The notes under the pieces: generated by a model
The model's input: only the letters and a program-made list of their open reading frames with translations
Databases searched by the model: none
What the model was told of the DNA's origin: nothing
Assembly: GCF_900169265.1 (NCBI RefSeq)
Contig: NZ_FXYX01000019.1
Span: forward strand, 1-64,000
DNA from: Brevibacterium iodinum ATCC 49514
GTDB lineage: Bacteria > Actinomycetota > Actinomycetes > Actinomycetales > Brevibacteriaceae
Direction: 5' to 3'
DNA length: 64,000 nt
Translations under genes and position numbers: made by a program
Shown: positions 7,298 to 15,891 of the stretch, one piece after another
Numbering within the stretch: the stretch's first letter is position 1
Layout of the letters: the number at the start of each line of letters is the position of its first letter

Positions 7298-9151
7298 ATG
7301 CAGAACTTCGCTGACCGTAAGCCAGGTCTCGGGCAAATCGTACGCAGTCTACGAACAGAGTCCGGATCGGCGATGTTTCTGGCGCTGGTCACAGTATTGG
7401 CGCTTGCGTGGGCGAACTCGCCGTTATCTGAAAGCTATTTCGCGCTCTGGCATCAGGAGGTCGGCTTCGATGTCGGTCCCGTGGGCATGCATATGACTCT
7501 GCACCACTGGATCAACGACGGACTCATGGTGATCTTCTTCTTTGTTGTCGGACTAGAGGTGCGGCAAGAGTTCGCGCACGGATCTTTGCGCGATCGAAGT
7601 CGTGCTCAACTCGCTTTGATAGCTGGCGTCGCAGGCGTCGCTCTCCCGGCTCTCGTGTATGCGTTTGTCGTCAGCTTGTCCGGCGGTAGCGGACTTGGCG
7701 GATGGGGTGCTGTCGTCGGAACGGATACAGCGTTCATGCTCGGCGCCTTGGCAATAGTGGGTCCACGACTGTCAGGTCAGTTGCGTGTCTTCCTGCTCAC
7801 CCTGACAGTGGTCGATGACTTCCTGGCAGTATCGATCATTGGCATTGTCTATAGCGATGAGATCAAGCTTGTCCCCTTGTTGATCGCTCTAGCCTGCCTC
7901 ATCGGCTTGTGGGCGCTCGGCCGTTCACGACAGTGGATTACGGGGCCTTATGTGATCATTGTGATTGTTCTGTGGTTCGCCACTGTCTCTTCCGGGGTTC
8001 ATGCTTCACTCGCGGGCATGATAGCCGGGCTGCTCATCCCCGCCTACCCTACCCAGCGCCAAGAGGTAGTTGCTGCCCGCCAGCTTTTCCGTGACTTCTG
8101 GCAGTCGCCCAGCGCCGCCTCAGCGCGCGGTGTCAACCGCGGTCTCGCACGGGGGATCTCGGTGAACGAGAGAATGCACGAAGTCCTTCGCTGGCCCACT
8201 GCGTTGCTTGTCGTGCCGATCTTCGCACTCGCCAATGCCGGCGTCGACCTCAGAGGTGGATTGCTCGCTGATTCCCTCGGCTCTTCCGTGACCTGGGGAG
8301 TCATTGCCGGCCTCGTACTCGGTAAGCTTCTTGGAATTGGCTTTGCCACTCTGCTGGCAGTCCGAATGGGCCTTGGCCGACCGCCAGAAGGGGTGGGAAT
8401 GGGCAGCGTCTTCGGCGGTGCAGCGCTTTCAGGCATCGGGTTCACCGTCTCTCTGCTCGTCATCGGACTTGCCTTCGGCTCGACAACTGATCTCGGGAGA
8501 CAGGCGACTGTGGGTGTCCTGGTCTCCATGGTGCTCGCCGTTGCCCTGGGCTGGTTGATTTTCAAGATCGCTGCCAAGCGGTGGGGTGAGGAGACTGCAG
8601 ATCTGCCGATGGTGCTCGATCCTACAGTCGATCCCGAAGTCGATCACATTCGCGGCCCGCAGGACGCCAAGCTGACACTGGTCGAATATATCGACTTCGA
8701 GTGCGAGTACTGTGCACACGCCACTGGCTCCTGGGACGACCTGCGCGCGCAATTCGGCGACGATCTTCGTTACGTAGTGCGGCATCTTCCCCACCACCCA
8801 CACGGGCCATTGGCTGCAAAAGCGTCTGAAGCAGCTGCAAACCAAGGCGAGTTCTGGCGATGGCTCGATTTCGTATTCACACACCAGGACGCGCTCGAGC
8901 GGGAGCATCTCCTTGCCTATGCGGAAGAGCTCGGGCTGAACGTCGATCGCTTCATCCAAGACATGGACAGCGAGGCTGTCGCGCAACGAGTCAACCGCGA
9001 CCTCGTGAGTGCCGAGGCCAGCGGTGCTCATGCCACCCCAACGTTCTTTGTCGAAGGTCGGCGCCTGTTGGGCGACTATGACGCCCGGACGTTGACTGCG
9101 GCGCTCGAAGCGAGGAGGCGCGGCACACGTACCCAGGAGGCACCCCGCTGA
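7298..9151 (+). CDS. nhaA: Na+/H+ antiporter NhaA fused to a DsbA-like thioredoxin domain
   Basis: 617 residues. Residues about 20-430 are an NhaA antiporter: FFVVGLEVRQE, GTDTAFMLGALAIVGPR and LTVVDDFLAV, the last holding the adjacent Asp pair (about 173-174) that binds Na+/H+. From about 445 on comes a DsbA/DsbG-type thioredoxin-fold domain with active site CEYC (about 469-472) and cis-Pro segment ATPTFFVEGRR. NhaA exports Na+ in exchange for protons at the plasma membrane. The fused domain should face one side of the membrane and may be redox-active; this architecture is known in actinobacteria and some proteobacteria, but its role is unclear. The gene lies directly downstream of tRNA-Lys. 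Confidence 0.93.
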   Translation: MQNFADRKPGLGQIVRSLRTESGSAMFLALVTVLALAWANSPLSESYFALWHQEVGFDVGPVGMHMTLHHWINDGLMVIFFFVVGLEVRQEFAHGSLRDRSRAQLALIAGVAGVALPALVYAFVVSLSGGSGLGGWGAVVGTDTAFMLGALAIVGPRLSGQLRVFLLTLTVVDDFLAVSIIGIVYSDEIKLVPLLIALACLIGLWALGRSRQWITGPYVIIVIVLWFATVSSGVHASLAGMIAGLLIPAYPTQRQEVVAARQLFRDFWQSPSAASARGVNRGLARGISVNERMHEVLRWPTALLVVPIFALANAGVDLRGGLLADSLGSSVTWGVIAGLVLGKLLGIGFATLLAVRMGLGRPPEGVGMGSVFGGAALSGIGFTVSLLVIGLAFGSTTDLGRQATVGVLVSMVLAVALGWLIFKIAAKRWGEETADLPMVLDPTVDPEVDHIRGPQDAKLTLVEYIDFECEYCAHATGSWDDLRAQFGDDLRYVVRHLPHHPHGPLAAKASEAAANQGEFWRWLDFVFTHQDALEREHLLAYAEELGLNVDRFIQDMDSEAVAQRVNRDLVSAEASGAHATPTFFVEGRRLLGDYDARTLTAALEARRRGTRTQEAPR

Positions 9152-9268
9152 AAGGATGGTGAGGGGGTCGGCGACTACTACCGAGGAGTGTCAAGCCGCG
9201 GGTTCGGTCGCGGACTGGTTGATCCACTCCGAATGGACCTTGAGTGGCGGGCGGCACCCTATCGCTGG

Positions 9269-9979
9269 GTCCGCGACTTGGCCCTCTTGTCAGACATTCT
9301 TCCCACTGCATTCCACGGACTCATGGAGGCCGGCGCCAAGCCAGGCTCGACAGTCTATATTGCCGGTGCAGGACCTGTCGGCCGGTGCGGGGCAGCGGCA
9401 GCTCGCCTACTCGGAGCGTCATGCATCATTGTCGGCGACTACCACAAGGACCGCCTCGATCTGATGAAACAGAACGGCTGCGAGACCATTGACCTCAACG
9501 AGGATGTTCCTCTGACCGATCAGATCGAAGCTATTCTAGGCGAGCCCATGGTGGATTGTGCGGTGGACTACGTGGGCTCGGAAGCACATGGAATCGGTCG
9601 TGAGGCCGGAGATATGGATCCCGCGCACGCGATCAATCAAGTCATGGACGCTACCCGACCTGGCGGAGCCACCGGCATTATCGGAGTCTACGGACCCGAT
9701 CCGCTTGCAGAGTCGAAAGCAGAGCAGGAAGGAACTTTCCCACTCAACTTCGGAAAAGCATGGATCAAGTCACCTCGAATCTCGGGCGGCCAGGCACCGA
9801 TCATGCACTACAACCGCGAGTTGATGATGGCCATTCTCTGGGACCGCATGCCGTACCTCAGCGACATGCTCAACACGAAGATCATCAGTCTCGACGATGC
9901 TCCAGACGCCTACGCAACCTTTGATCAGGGTGCTTCGGACAAGTTCATCATCGATCCGCACGGGCTCATTCCAGCCTGA
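9269..9979 (+). pseudogene. Glutathione-independent formaldehyde dehydrogenase-like protein, 5'-truncated
   Basis: From RDLALLSDILPTAFHG onward the reading matches the cofactor-binding and C-terminal half of zinc-dependent, glutathione-independent formaldehyde dehydrogenases. It includes the Rossmann motif VYIAGAGPVGRCG, VDCAVDYVG and HYNRELMMAILWDRM. About 170 N-terminal residues that carry the catalytic zinc ligands are absent. The open frame upstream (from GTG 9188) reads through sequence with no family resemblance. It is therefore a remnant without an active site. Homology is judged from family motifs. Confidence 0.75.
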
Positions 9980-10390
9980 CCTGATCCACCCTCCAGAAGG
10001 ACTGCAAGCTTCAATTAACGACATCAGAGAACGGGTTCGGGTGCTGCCTTTGGTGGCACCCGAACTGCACTAACTGTCCGATCAGTCTGTCGTGACAACG
10101 GTTGACACGTCTTCGCCCGAAGCTAGGTGGTGTCGTGACCTTAGTGAGCCAACTCTGCCACCCGCCAGATTTCAATCGGCCAGCTGGTCAACTCTGAAGA
10201 GCTCAAGGATTGATGCTCCAGACTACTGGCAGCACACTCGTAAGCAGGCTTACCTTGGTGTCTCCAACGGCCCCTTCTCATCTAAGCTCAAAGGCGCGTC
10301 CAAGCTCACTCCTCAGAACGACCGCTATTCGCAGCTCGAGGCGTCATCGAATCCGGTTCAATAGCACTCACGAGCCCCCAGCTTCCCAAT
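9980..10390. other. Gene-free 411-bp stretch
   Basis: No credible open reading frame. It contains the hairpin at 10035-10065 and otherwise nothing I can assign. It separates the dehydrogenase remnant from the convergent GntR pseudogene. Confidence 0.5.
10035..10065. terminator. Hairpin, probable terminator
   Basis: GTTCGGGTGC (10035-10044) pairs with GCACCCGAAC (10056-10065), a perfect 10-bp stem with an 11-nt loop. No clear T-run follows, so termination is inferred. Confidence 0.55.
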
Positions 10391-11036
10391 TCAGTCCTGC
10401 CCGGCGCGGGCATAGGCACCGAGAACCTGTCTCTCCGAATCCCCGAGGTAGACGGCAAGCCTAGCAGCGGCGGCCCCCGGCCCATCAGAGCGATAGATCT
10501 CGACCACCTCGCGGTTGCGCTCGATGAAGGGCGCATGGAGGAAGTCGAGGACCTCCACCTTGAGGAAGGCCAGGCGCAGCTCGGCGAGCACATTGGCAAA
10601 CGACCGCATCAGCCGCCTGCTGTCCGACAGCGAGACGACGGCATTGTGGAACCCCATGTTCGCCGTGCCGACTTCCAGCCAGTTTTCTTCGCCAGCGAAC
10701 TTCTCGGCAGCCTCGACGGCCGCCTCCATCCTCACGGCGTTCGGGTGATTGCGCGGCGCGTACTCGAGCACCGAGCACCGAGCACTCCACATGATGACGC
10801 ACCCGGTAGATGTCGACGACATCGGCGGTGCTCGGTGACGCCACTGAGACGCCTCGGTGCGGGATATGCGTGACCAGGCCCTGCTCACCGAGGACCCGGA
10901 ACGCCTCACGCAGAGTATTGCGCGAAACATCGAATTCCTTCGCCAGCGCGGTTTCGGACAGCCGCTCACCGGGGCGCAGCTCTCCAGCGATGAGACGGTC
11001 AGTGAGCCTGTTGACCAGGGACGAGTCGTGATTCAC
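10391..11036 (-). pseudogene. FCD-type GntR regulator of the pxp operon, frameshifted by a 7-bp repeat unit
   Basis: The frame from GTG 11036 encodes a GntR winged helix (LIAGELRPGERLSETALAKE, VSRNTLREAFRVLGEQGLV) and the start of the FCD ligand domain (VYRVRHH-type IYRVRHHVECSVL). The frame then breaks. The remainder of the FCD domain (EYAPRNHPNAVRMEAAVEAA to LGAYARAGQD, stop at 10391) is in another frame. The break coincides with three tandem GTGCTCG units. With two units the text reads CSVLEYAPRN and the protein is whole, about 213 residues. It is divergent from the 5-oxoproline operon and presumably its regulator. Confidence 0.85.
10766..10786. repeat. Three tandem copies of a 7-bp unit inside the GntR gene
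   Basis: Plus-strand CGAGCAC three times in a row (GTGCTCG on the coding strand). Because 7 is not a multiple of 3, gain or loss of one unit switches the reading frame; two units restore the full-length regulator. Confidence 0.95.
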
Positions 11037-11122
11037 CTCTCCATCCTACTGAAACAGCACCCCGAACTCCCATCCGTCCGTCGACAAAGCGACGACGAAA
11101 AGTGTGACCCCCCCATGTATGT

Positions 11123-11155
11123 TTGTTGAACAATGAGTGCTAGATTGTTTAACAC
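11123..11155. promoter_or_regulatory. Two GntR-type operators in the pxp operon promoter
   Basis: TTGTTGAACAA (11123-11133, perfect 11-bp dyad) and TTGTTTAACAC (11145-11155) lie 22 bp apart, two helical turns, between the divergent GntR gene and the permease. Spacing and position fit FCD-GntR binding sites. The assignment to this regulator is inferred. Confidence 0.65.
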
Positions 11156-11244
11156 TTCACGTGTGCCAGGACACAGTCCTCGCTATCCTCACCCCATCGG
11201 CGCATACGAAGGAACAACTGACCACCAGACAGTCGGAGACTCCC

Positions 11245-12549
11245 ATGTCACACGCACCGGAATCCCAACCGCCGGAATCCTCTTCTACGGATGGGGCCGC
11301 CTCGGGCCTTGACAATGCCAAGAGCGAAATCGGCTCCAAGATCAGCCGCAGCGCGATCATCGGCGCCATCTTCCTCATGGCCACCTCGGCGATCGGTCCG
11401 GGCTTCATCACCCAGACCGCCACATTCACGGCTCAGATGGGTGCGGCCTTCGCCTTCGCGATCTTCGCGTCGATCCTCATCGACATCGCCATCCAGCTCA
11501 ATGTCTGGCGGATGGTGACCTCCTCGGGCAAACGTGCTGCCCAGCTGGCCTCCTCGGCCGTGCCCGGTTCGGGCATCCTCCTATCCATCCTCATTGTCGT
11601 CGGCGGACTGGCCTTCAACATCGGCAACATCGCCGGCGGCGGTCTCGGCCTCAACGCGCTGCTGGGCATCGATCCGAAGCTCGGCGGGCTCGTCACCGGA
11701 CTGCTCGCCATCGGCATCTTCCTGTTCAAGCGCGCCGGCAAGGTCGTCGACACCGTCGTGCTCATCCTCGGCATCGGGATGATCATCCTCACCTGCATCG
11801 TCGCCATCGTCTCGAACCCGCCGGTCCGTGAGGCGCTCAGACAGTCGATCGCGCCCGACACCATCAACTTCGCCACCGTGACCACGATCGTCGGCGGCAC
11901 CGTCGGCGGCTACATCACCTATTCCGGTGCCCACCGGTACCTCGACTCGGGCAAGACCGGCCCGGAGAACGCCGGTTCTGTCATGCGCTCGGCTCTGTCG
12001 GGGATCGTCGTCACCGGAGTCATGCGCTACGTCCTCTTCCTCGCCATCCTCGGCGTCGTCGCCTCCGGTGTCGCTCTCGACCTCGACACGAGCGTGGCCA
12101 ACCCCGCCGGTCAGGCCTTCGCCGCAGTCCTCGGCGATGCGGGAATGCGCATCTTCGGCGCGATCTTCTGGGCCGCGGCTCTGAGCTCGGTCATCGGCGC
12201 CGCCTACACCTCGGCGACGTTCCTCTCGGCGTTCTCCAAACGCCTCGAAGGCGGCTGGCCGCTCCAGCTGGCGACCGTGTCCTTCATCGTCGTCTCGCTC
12301 GTCGTCTACCTCGTCCTCGGCACGGCACCTGCCACACTGCTCGTCTTCGTCGGCGGCTTCAACGGGCTCATCCTGCCGATCGGTCTGACGATCTTCATGT
12401 ACATCGGCTGGTTCAGGCCGCGCCTGCTGCGCACTGATTCGTACCCGAAGTGGTTACTCATCATCGGCACCGCGGCAACACTGGTCACGTGGTACACGGC
12501 CACACAGTCCATCGGCCCCATCTTCGCCATGATCGGAATCGGAGGGTGA
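11245..12549 (+). CDS. NRAMP-family-like permease (YcsG type)
   Basis: About 434 residues with a Ser-rich N-terminal tail and roughly 11 hydrophobic spans. The first span region ([20 protein letters not shown]) and later segments ([24 protein letters not shown]) fit the NRAMP-like permeases encoded beside YcsF/PxpA in Bacillus and actinobacteria. Substrate is not established; genomic context points to 5-oxoproline or a related compound rather than a metal. ATG 11245 is chosen, with GGAG 8 nt upstream; the longer frame from 11137 would cover the operators. First gene of the operon; the next starts within a few bases. Confidence 0.85.
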   Translation: MSHAPESQPPESSSTDGAASGLDNAKSEIGSKISRSAIIGAIFLMATSAIGPGFITQTATFTAQMGAAFAFAIFASILIDIAIQLNVWRMVTSSGKRAAQLASSAVPGSGILLSILIVVGGLAFNIGNIAGGGLGLNALLGIDPKLGGLVTGLLAIGIFLFKRAGKVVDTVVLILGIGMIILTCIVAIVSNPPVREALRQSIAPDTINFATVTTIVGGTVGGYITYSGAHRYLDSGKTGPENAGSVMRSALSGIVVTGVMRYVLFLAILGVVASGVALDLDTSVANPAGQAFAAVLGDAGMRIFGAIFWAAALSSVIGAAYTSATFLSAFSKRLEGGWPLQLATVSFIVVSLVVYLVLGTAPATLLVFVGGFNGLILPIGLTIFMYIGWFRPRLLRTDSYPKWLLIIGTAATLVTWYTATQSIGPIFAMIGIGG

Positions 12550-12551
12550 CA

Positions 12552-13337
12552 TTGTCTGTCAACAGCGAACTGAGAATCGACCTCAACTCTGACCTCGGGG
12601 AGAACGTCCCCGACCGTGTCGTCAGTGACGATGCCGCCATGCTCGGCCTCGTCACCAGCGCGAACGTGTCCTGCGGTTTCCATGCCGGAAACCCCGAAGG
12701 CATCCGTGCCACCGTCGCCGCCGCGACGAAGGGCGGAGTCGCCATCGGAGCACATCCCGGCTACGACGATTACGAAGGCTTCGGTCGCCGCGCCCTCGAC
12801 GTGCCGGCAGCGACCCTGCAGGCGCAGGTCGAATACCAGATCGGCGCACTCATCGGACTGACCACCGCCGTCGGCGGAACCGTCTCCTACGTCAAACCCC
12901 ATGGCGGCCTCTACAACGCGATCGTCCATGACGAAGCGCAGGCGAAGGTCGTCGTCGACGCGATCACGTCCATCGACGACTCGTTGGTCTTCCTCGGGCT
13001 CGCCGGCAGCGTGGCCAACCGCGTCGCCGCCGAGGCGGGACTGACCGTTGCCGCCGAGGCCTTCGCCGACCGGTCCTACAACCCCGACGGTTCCCTGGTC
13101 TCCCGGTCGGAGCCGAACGCGGTCCTCGACGACCCAGAGGCCGTAGCCTCCCGCGTCCTGCGCCTCGTCCAGACCGGACAGGTCGAAGCCATCGACGGCA
13201 GCCTCGTCGACGTCGATGCGCAGTCCATCTGCTTCCACGGCGACAGCCAGGGATCCATCGACATGGCCCGCGCCGCCCGCGACCTCCTCGAATCCGAGGG
13301 CGTGACGATCGCCGCCTTCGCCGGAGCCGGACGATGA
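12552..13337 (+). CDS. pxpA: 5-oxoprolinase subunit A (LamB/YcsF family)
   Basis: 261 residues from TTG 12552, which sits 6 nt after GGAGG and directly follows the permease. Family hallmarks: [10 protein letters not shown] at the N-terminus, [48 protein letters not shown] and the end [11 protein letters not shown]. In E. coli PxpA with PxpB and PxpC hydrolyses 5-oxoproline to glutamate using ATP. Its last bases overlap the next ATG (ATGA), indicating translational coupling. Confidence 0.93.
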   Translation: MSVNSELRIDLNSDLGENVPDRVVSDDAAMLGLVTSANVSCGFHAGNPEGIRATVAAATKGGVAIGAHPGYDDYEGFGRRALDVPAATLQAQVEYQIGALIGLTTAVGGTVSYVKPHGGLYNAIVHDEAQAKVVVDAITSIDDSLVFLGLAGSVANRVAAEAGLTVAAEAFADRSYNPDGSLVSRSEPNAVLDDPEAVASRVLRLVQTGQVEAIDGSLVDVDAQSICFHGDSQGSIDMARAARDLLESEGVTIAAFAGAGR

Positions 13338-14155
13338 GCTCCACCACCAGCACCACCTCAACCTCTGCCGTGGACACGATGAGGGCTGCGGGTGCGGAAG
13401 CCCGCGCACGCATCCGGGCAGGATTCGACGGTCCCACCTCGGGGATGGCACCGGGACTCGTCCAGGCGAACCTCATCTCCGTGCCTTACGCCTGGGCCTT
13501 CGACGTCCTCCTCTTCACCCAGCGCAACCCGAAGCCGTGCCCGGTCGTCGACGTCCTCGAACCCGGACAGCTGGCATCCGCACTGGCCCCCGGCAGCGAC
13601 ATCCGCACGGACATCCCCGGCTACCGGATCTGGGAGAACGGCGTTCTGACCGACGAGGTCACCGACGCCACTTCAGTCTGGGAGCAGCATCCAGACCTCG
13701 TGTCCTTCCTCATCGGCTGTTCGTTCACCTTCGAGAACGGCCTGACCGAAGCGGGCATCCCGATCCGCCACCAGGAGGCCGGTCGCAATGTGCCGATGTA
13801 CCGCACGTCGACGGCCTGCCGTCCCGCCGGCCGGATCAGCGGGGACATGGTCGTGTCCATGCGCCCGATCCCGGCCTCCCAGGTCGCCGAGGCGGTGCGC
13901 ATCACCGATCGCTTCCCCGCGGTCCACGGTGCCCCGATCCACATCGGCGACCCGTCCCAGATCGGCATCGCTGACCTCGACGCGTCCGATTTCGGTGACG
14001 CCCCGGTCATCGAAGATGGCGACATTCCCGTGTTCTGGGCCTGCGGAGTCACTCCGCAGGCAGCCATCCAGGCCTCGGGAATCCCCTTCGCAATTACGCA
14101 CTCACCCGGGAAGATGTTCATCACCGACGAACCGGAAGACACCTACCGCCAATGA
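13334..14155 (+). CDS. ycsI: D-glutamate cyclase / DUF1445 family protein
   Basis: 273 residues matching YcsI/DUF1445. Motifs are [20 protein letters not shown], the central [25 protein letters not shown] and the end [15 protein letters not shown]. The family is classed with D-glutamate cyclase, which forms 5-oxo-D-proline from D-glutamate in animals; bacterial activity is not firmly shown. Placed between pxpA and pxpBC with 4-bp overlaps on both sides, it fits a role in supplying or epimer-channelling 5-oxoproline. Conserved Cys and His residues are visible, but no active site can be named. Confidence 0.9.
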   Translation: MSSTTSTTSTSAVDTMRAAGAEARARIRAGFDGPTSGMAPGLVQANLISVPYAWAFDVLLFTQRNPKPCPVVDVLEPGQLASALAPGSDIRTDIPGYRIWENGVLTDEVTDATSVWEQHPDLVSFLIGCSFTFENGLTEAGIPIRHQEAGRNVPMYRTSTACRPAGRISGDMVVSMRPIPASQVAEAVRITDRFPAVHGAPIHIGDPSQIGIADLDASDFGDAPVIEDGDIPVFWACGVTPQAAIQASGIPFAITHSPGKMFITDEPEDTYRQ

Positions 14156-15888
14156 CCTCGACACCGCCGGCCGACTCCCCGATCTTCCACACCGCGTCCA
14201 GGCGTCACCTCCTCGTCGAGTGCGCCGATCTGACCGCGACGATGGCGCTCCACCGCAGCCTCGAAGCCGCCGATCTGCCCGGCGTCACCGAACTCATCCC
14301 CGCCGCCCGCACAGTGCTGATAAGTTTTGATCCCGCACGCACGCACGCCGAGATCCTCGCCGAGGCAGTGCGCGGGCTCGGGCACACCGAGTCGGCCTCG
14401 GATGCGGCCCGTGAGGTGACGATCGATGTCCACTACGACGGGGACGACCTCGCCGAGGTGGCCGACCTCCTCTCCGTCTCCCCCGACGAGGTGATCAAAC
14501 GCCACCAGGCCGCGACCTGGCAGGTCGCGTTCGCCGGGTTCGCCCCCGGCTTCGGCTACCTCGCCGGCGACGACGAACTCTTCAACGTTCCCCGTCGCTC
14601 CTCCCCACGCACGCGAGTGCCCGTGGGATCGGTGGCTCTGGCTGGCGAGTTCACCGGCGTCTACCCTCGCTCCTCCCCCGGCGGCTGGGAGCTCATCGGA
14701 CGCACCGATGCGAAGCTGTGGGACCTGGACCGGGAACCACCGGCCCTGTTCGTACCCGGCACGATCGTGAAATTCGCCGAGGCGGGCCGCGAGACCGTCG
14801 AGGTCGCGGGCTCGAGTGCGAGGTCGGGTGCCTCAGGTTTCTCGGGTTCGCCAGGTGCGGAAGGTTCGGAGTCGGATTCTGCGGTGGATTCAGCAGCGGA
14901 TTCGGCATCCGATTCGGCGGCAGCGGCCTCCCATGCCCTCGAGGTGCTGCGTCCCGGGCTGCAGCTGCTCATCCAGGATCTCGGCCGACCAGGTTTCGCC
15001 TCGATGGGCGTCTCCGCCGCCGGCGCCGCCGACCGCACCGCTCTGACCGCGGCCAACCGCCTCGTCGGCAATGCCGAGACCGCGGCCGGGCTCGAGAGCT
15101 TCGGGGGCGCAGTGCTCCTGCGCGCCACCGGCGACGGAGTCGCAGCCGTCACCGGAGCGACCGGGTCGATCACCGTGACCGCTGCCGATGGCACGGTCCT
15201 CACGCCCCGCCTCGGCGAGGCCTTTGCACTGGCCGACGGGGACGAACTCGAGCTCGGACCAACCGAGCGCGGAGTCCGCCGCTACTTCGCCGTGCGCGGT
15301 GGAATCGCTGTCGAGACGGCTCTCGACAGCAGCTCCGCCGACACCCTGGCCGGGCTCGGTCCGGCCGCTGTGGACAACGGCACCACGGTGGGAGTGCACG
15401 CTCCGCGGACGGCGCCCCACCTCGTCGATCCCAATCCCGCGCAGCCAAGGGATCTTCCGCAGGCGGGGGAAACCGTGACACTGAGCGTGACGCTGGGACC
15501 GCGCGAGGACTGGTTCACCGAGGCCGGGATCGAGACTCTGCTGTCACAGGAGTGGACGGTCACCCACGAATCCGACCGGGTCGGACTGCGACTGAACGGT
15601 GAGGTTCCACTCGAACGTGCCCGCACGGGCGAGCTGCCCAGCGAAGGCGCGGTCACCGGTGCCCTGCAGGTTCCGCCGAACGGTCAGCCGGTGCTCTTCG
15701 GGCCCGACCATCCGCTCACCGGCGGCTACCCGATCATCGCCAGCATCGATGATGTCGACCTCGCCGCGCAGCTGCCTCCCGGCGTGAAGCTGCGCTTCAC
15801 CACCTCTGCCCGACCGACGCCGAACGCCCACTCGGCCGAGGCGTCCAGCACCGCAGCAGGACCCCGCACCAACGAGAACGAAGGCTGA
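14152..15888 (+). CDS. pxpB-pxpC: 5-oxoprolinase subunits B and C fused (KipI-KipA type)
   Basis: 578 residues. Residues about 15-215 are the PxpB/KipI domain ([46 protein letters not shown]). After a Ser/Ala-rich linker (about 220-260), residues about 262-560 are PxpC/KipA ([52 protein letters not shown]). The same two domains form the carboxyltransferase part of urea carboxylase, which matters because a biotin carboxylase gene follows 3 bp later. The expected product is the B/C complex for ATP-dependent 5-oxoproline opening. The gene overlaps ycsI by 4 bp. Confidence 0.92.
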   Translation: MTSTPPADSPIFHTASRRHLLVECADLTATMALHRSLEAADLPGVTELIPAARTVLISFDPARTHAEILAEAVRGLGHTESASDAAREVTIDVHYDGDDLAEVADLLSVSPDEVIKRHQAATWQVAFAGFAPGFGYLAGDDELFNVPRRSSPRTRVPVGSVALAGEFTGVYPRSSPGGWELIGRTDAKLWDLDREPPALFVPGTIVKFAEAGRETVEVAGSSARSGASGFSGSPGAEGSESDSAVDSAADSASDSAAAASHALEVLRPGLQLLIQDLGRPGFASMGVSAAGAADRTALTAANRLVGNAETAAGLESFGGAVLLRATGDGVAAVTGATGSITVTAADGTVLTPRLGEAFALADGDELELGPTERGVRRYFAVRGGIAVETALDSSSADTLAGLGPAAVDNGTTVGVHAPRTAPHLVDPNPAQPRDLPQAGETVTLSVTLGPREDWFTEAGIETLLSQEWTVTHESDRVGLRLNGEVPLERARTGELPSEGAVTGALQVPPNGQPVLFGPDHPLTGGYPIIASIDDVDLAAQLPPGVKLRFTTSARPTPNAHSAEASSTAAGPRTNENEG

Positions 15889-15891
15889 ACA

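Noticed and set aside
10092-10364. Small plus-strand open frame in the 10-kb gap
   Set aside because: No ribosome-binding site and random-looking composition.
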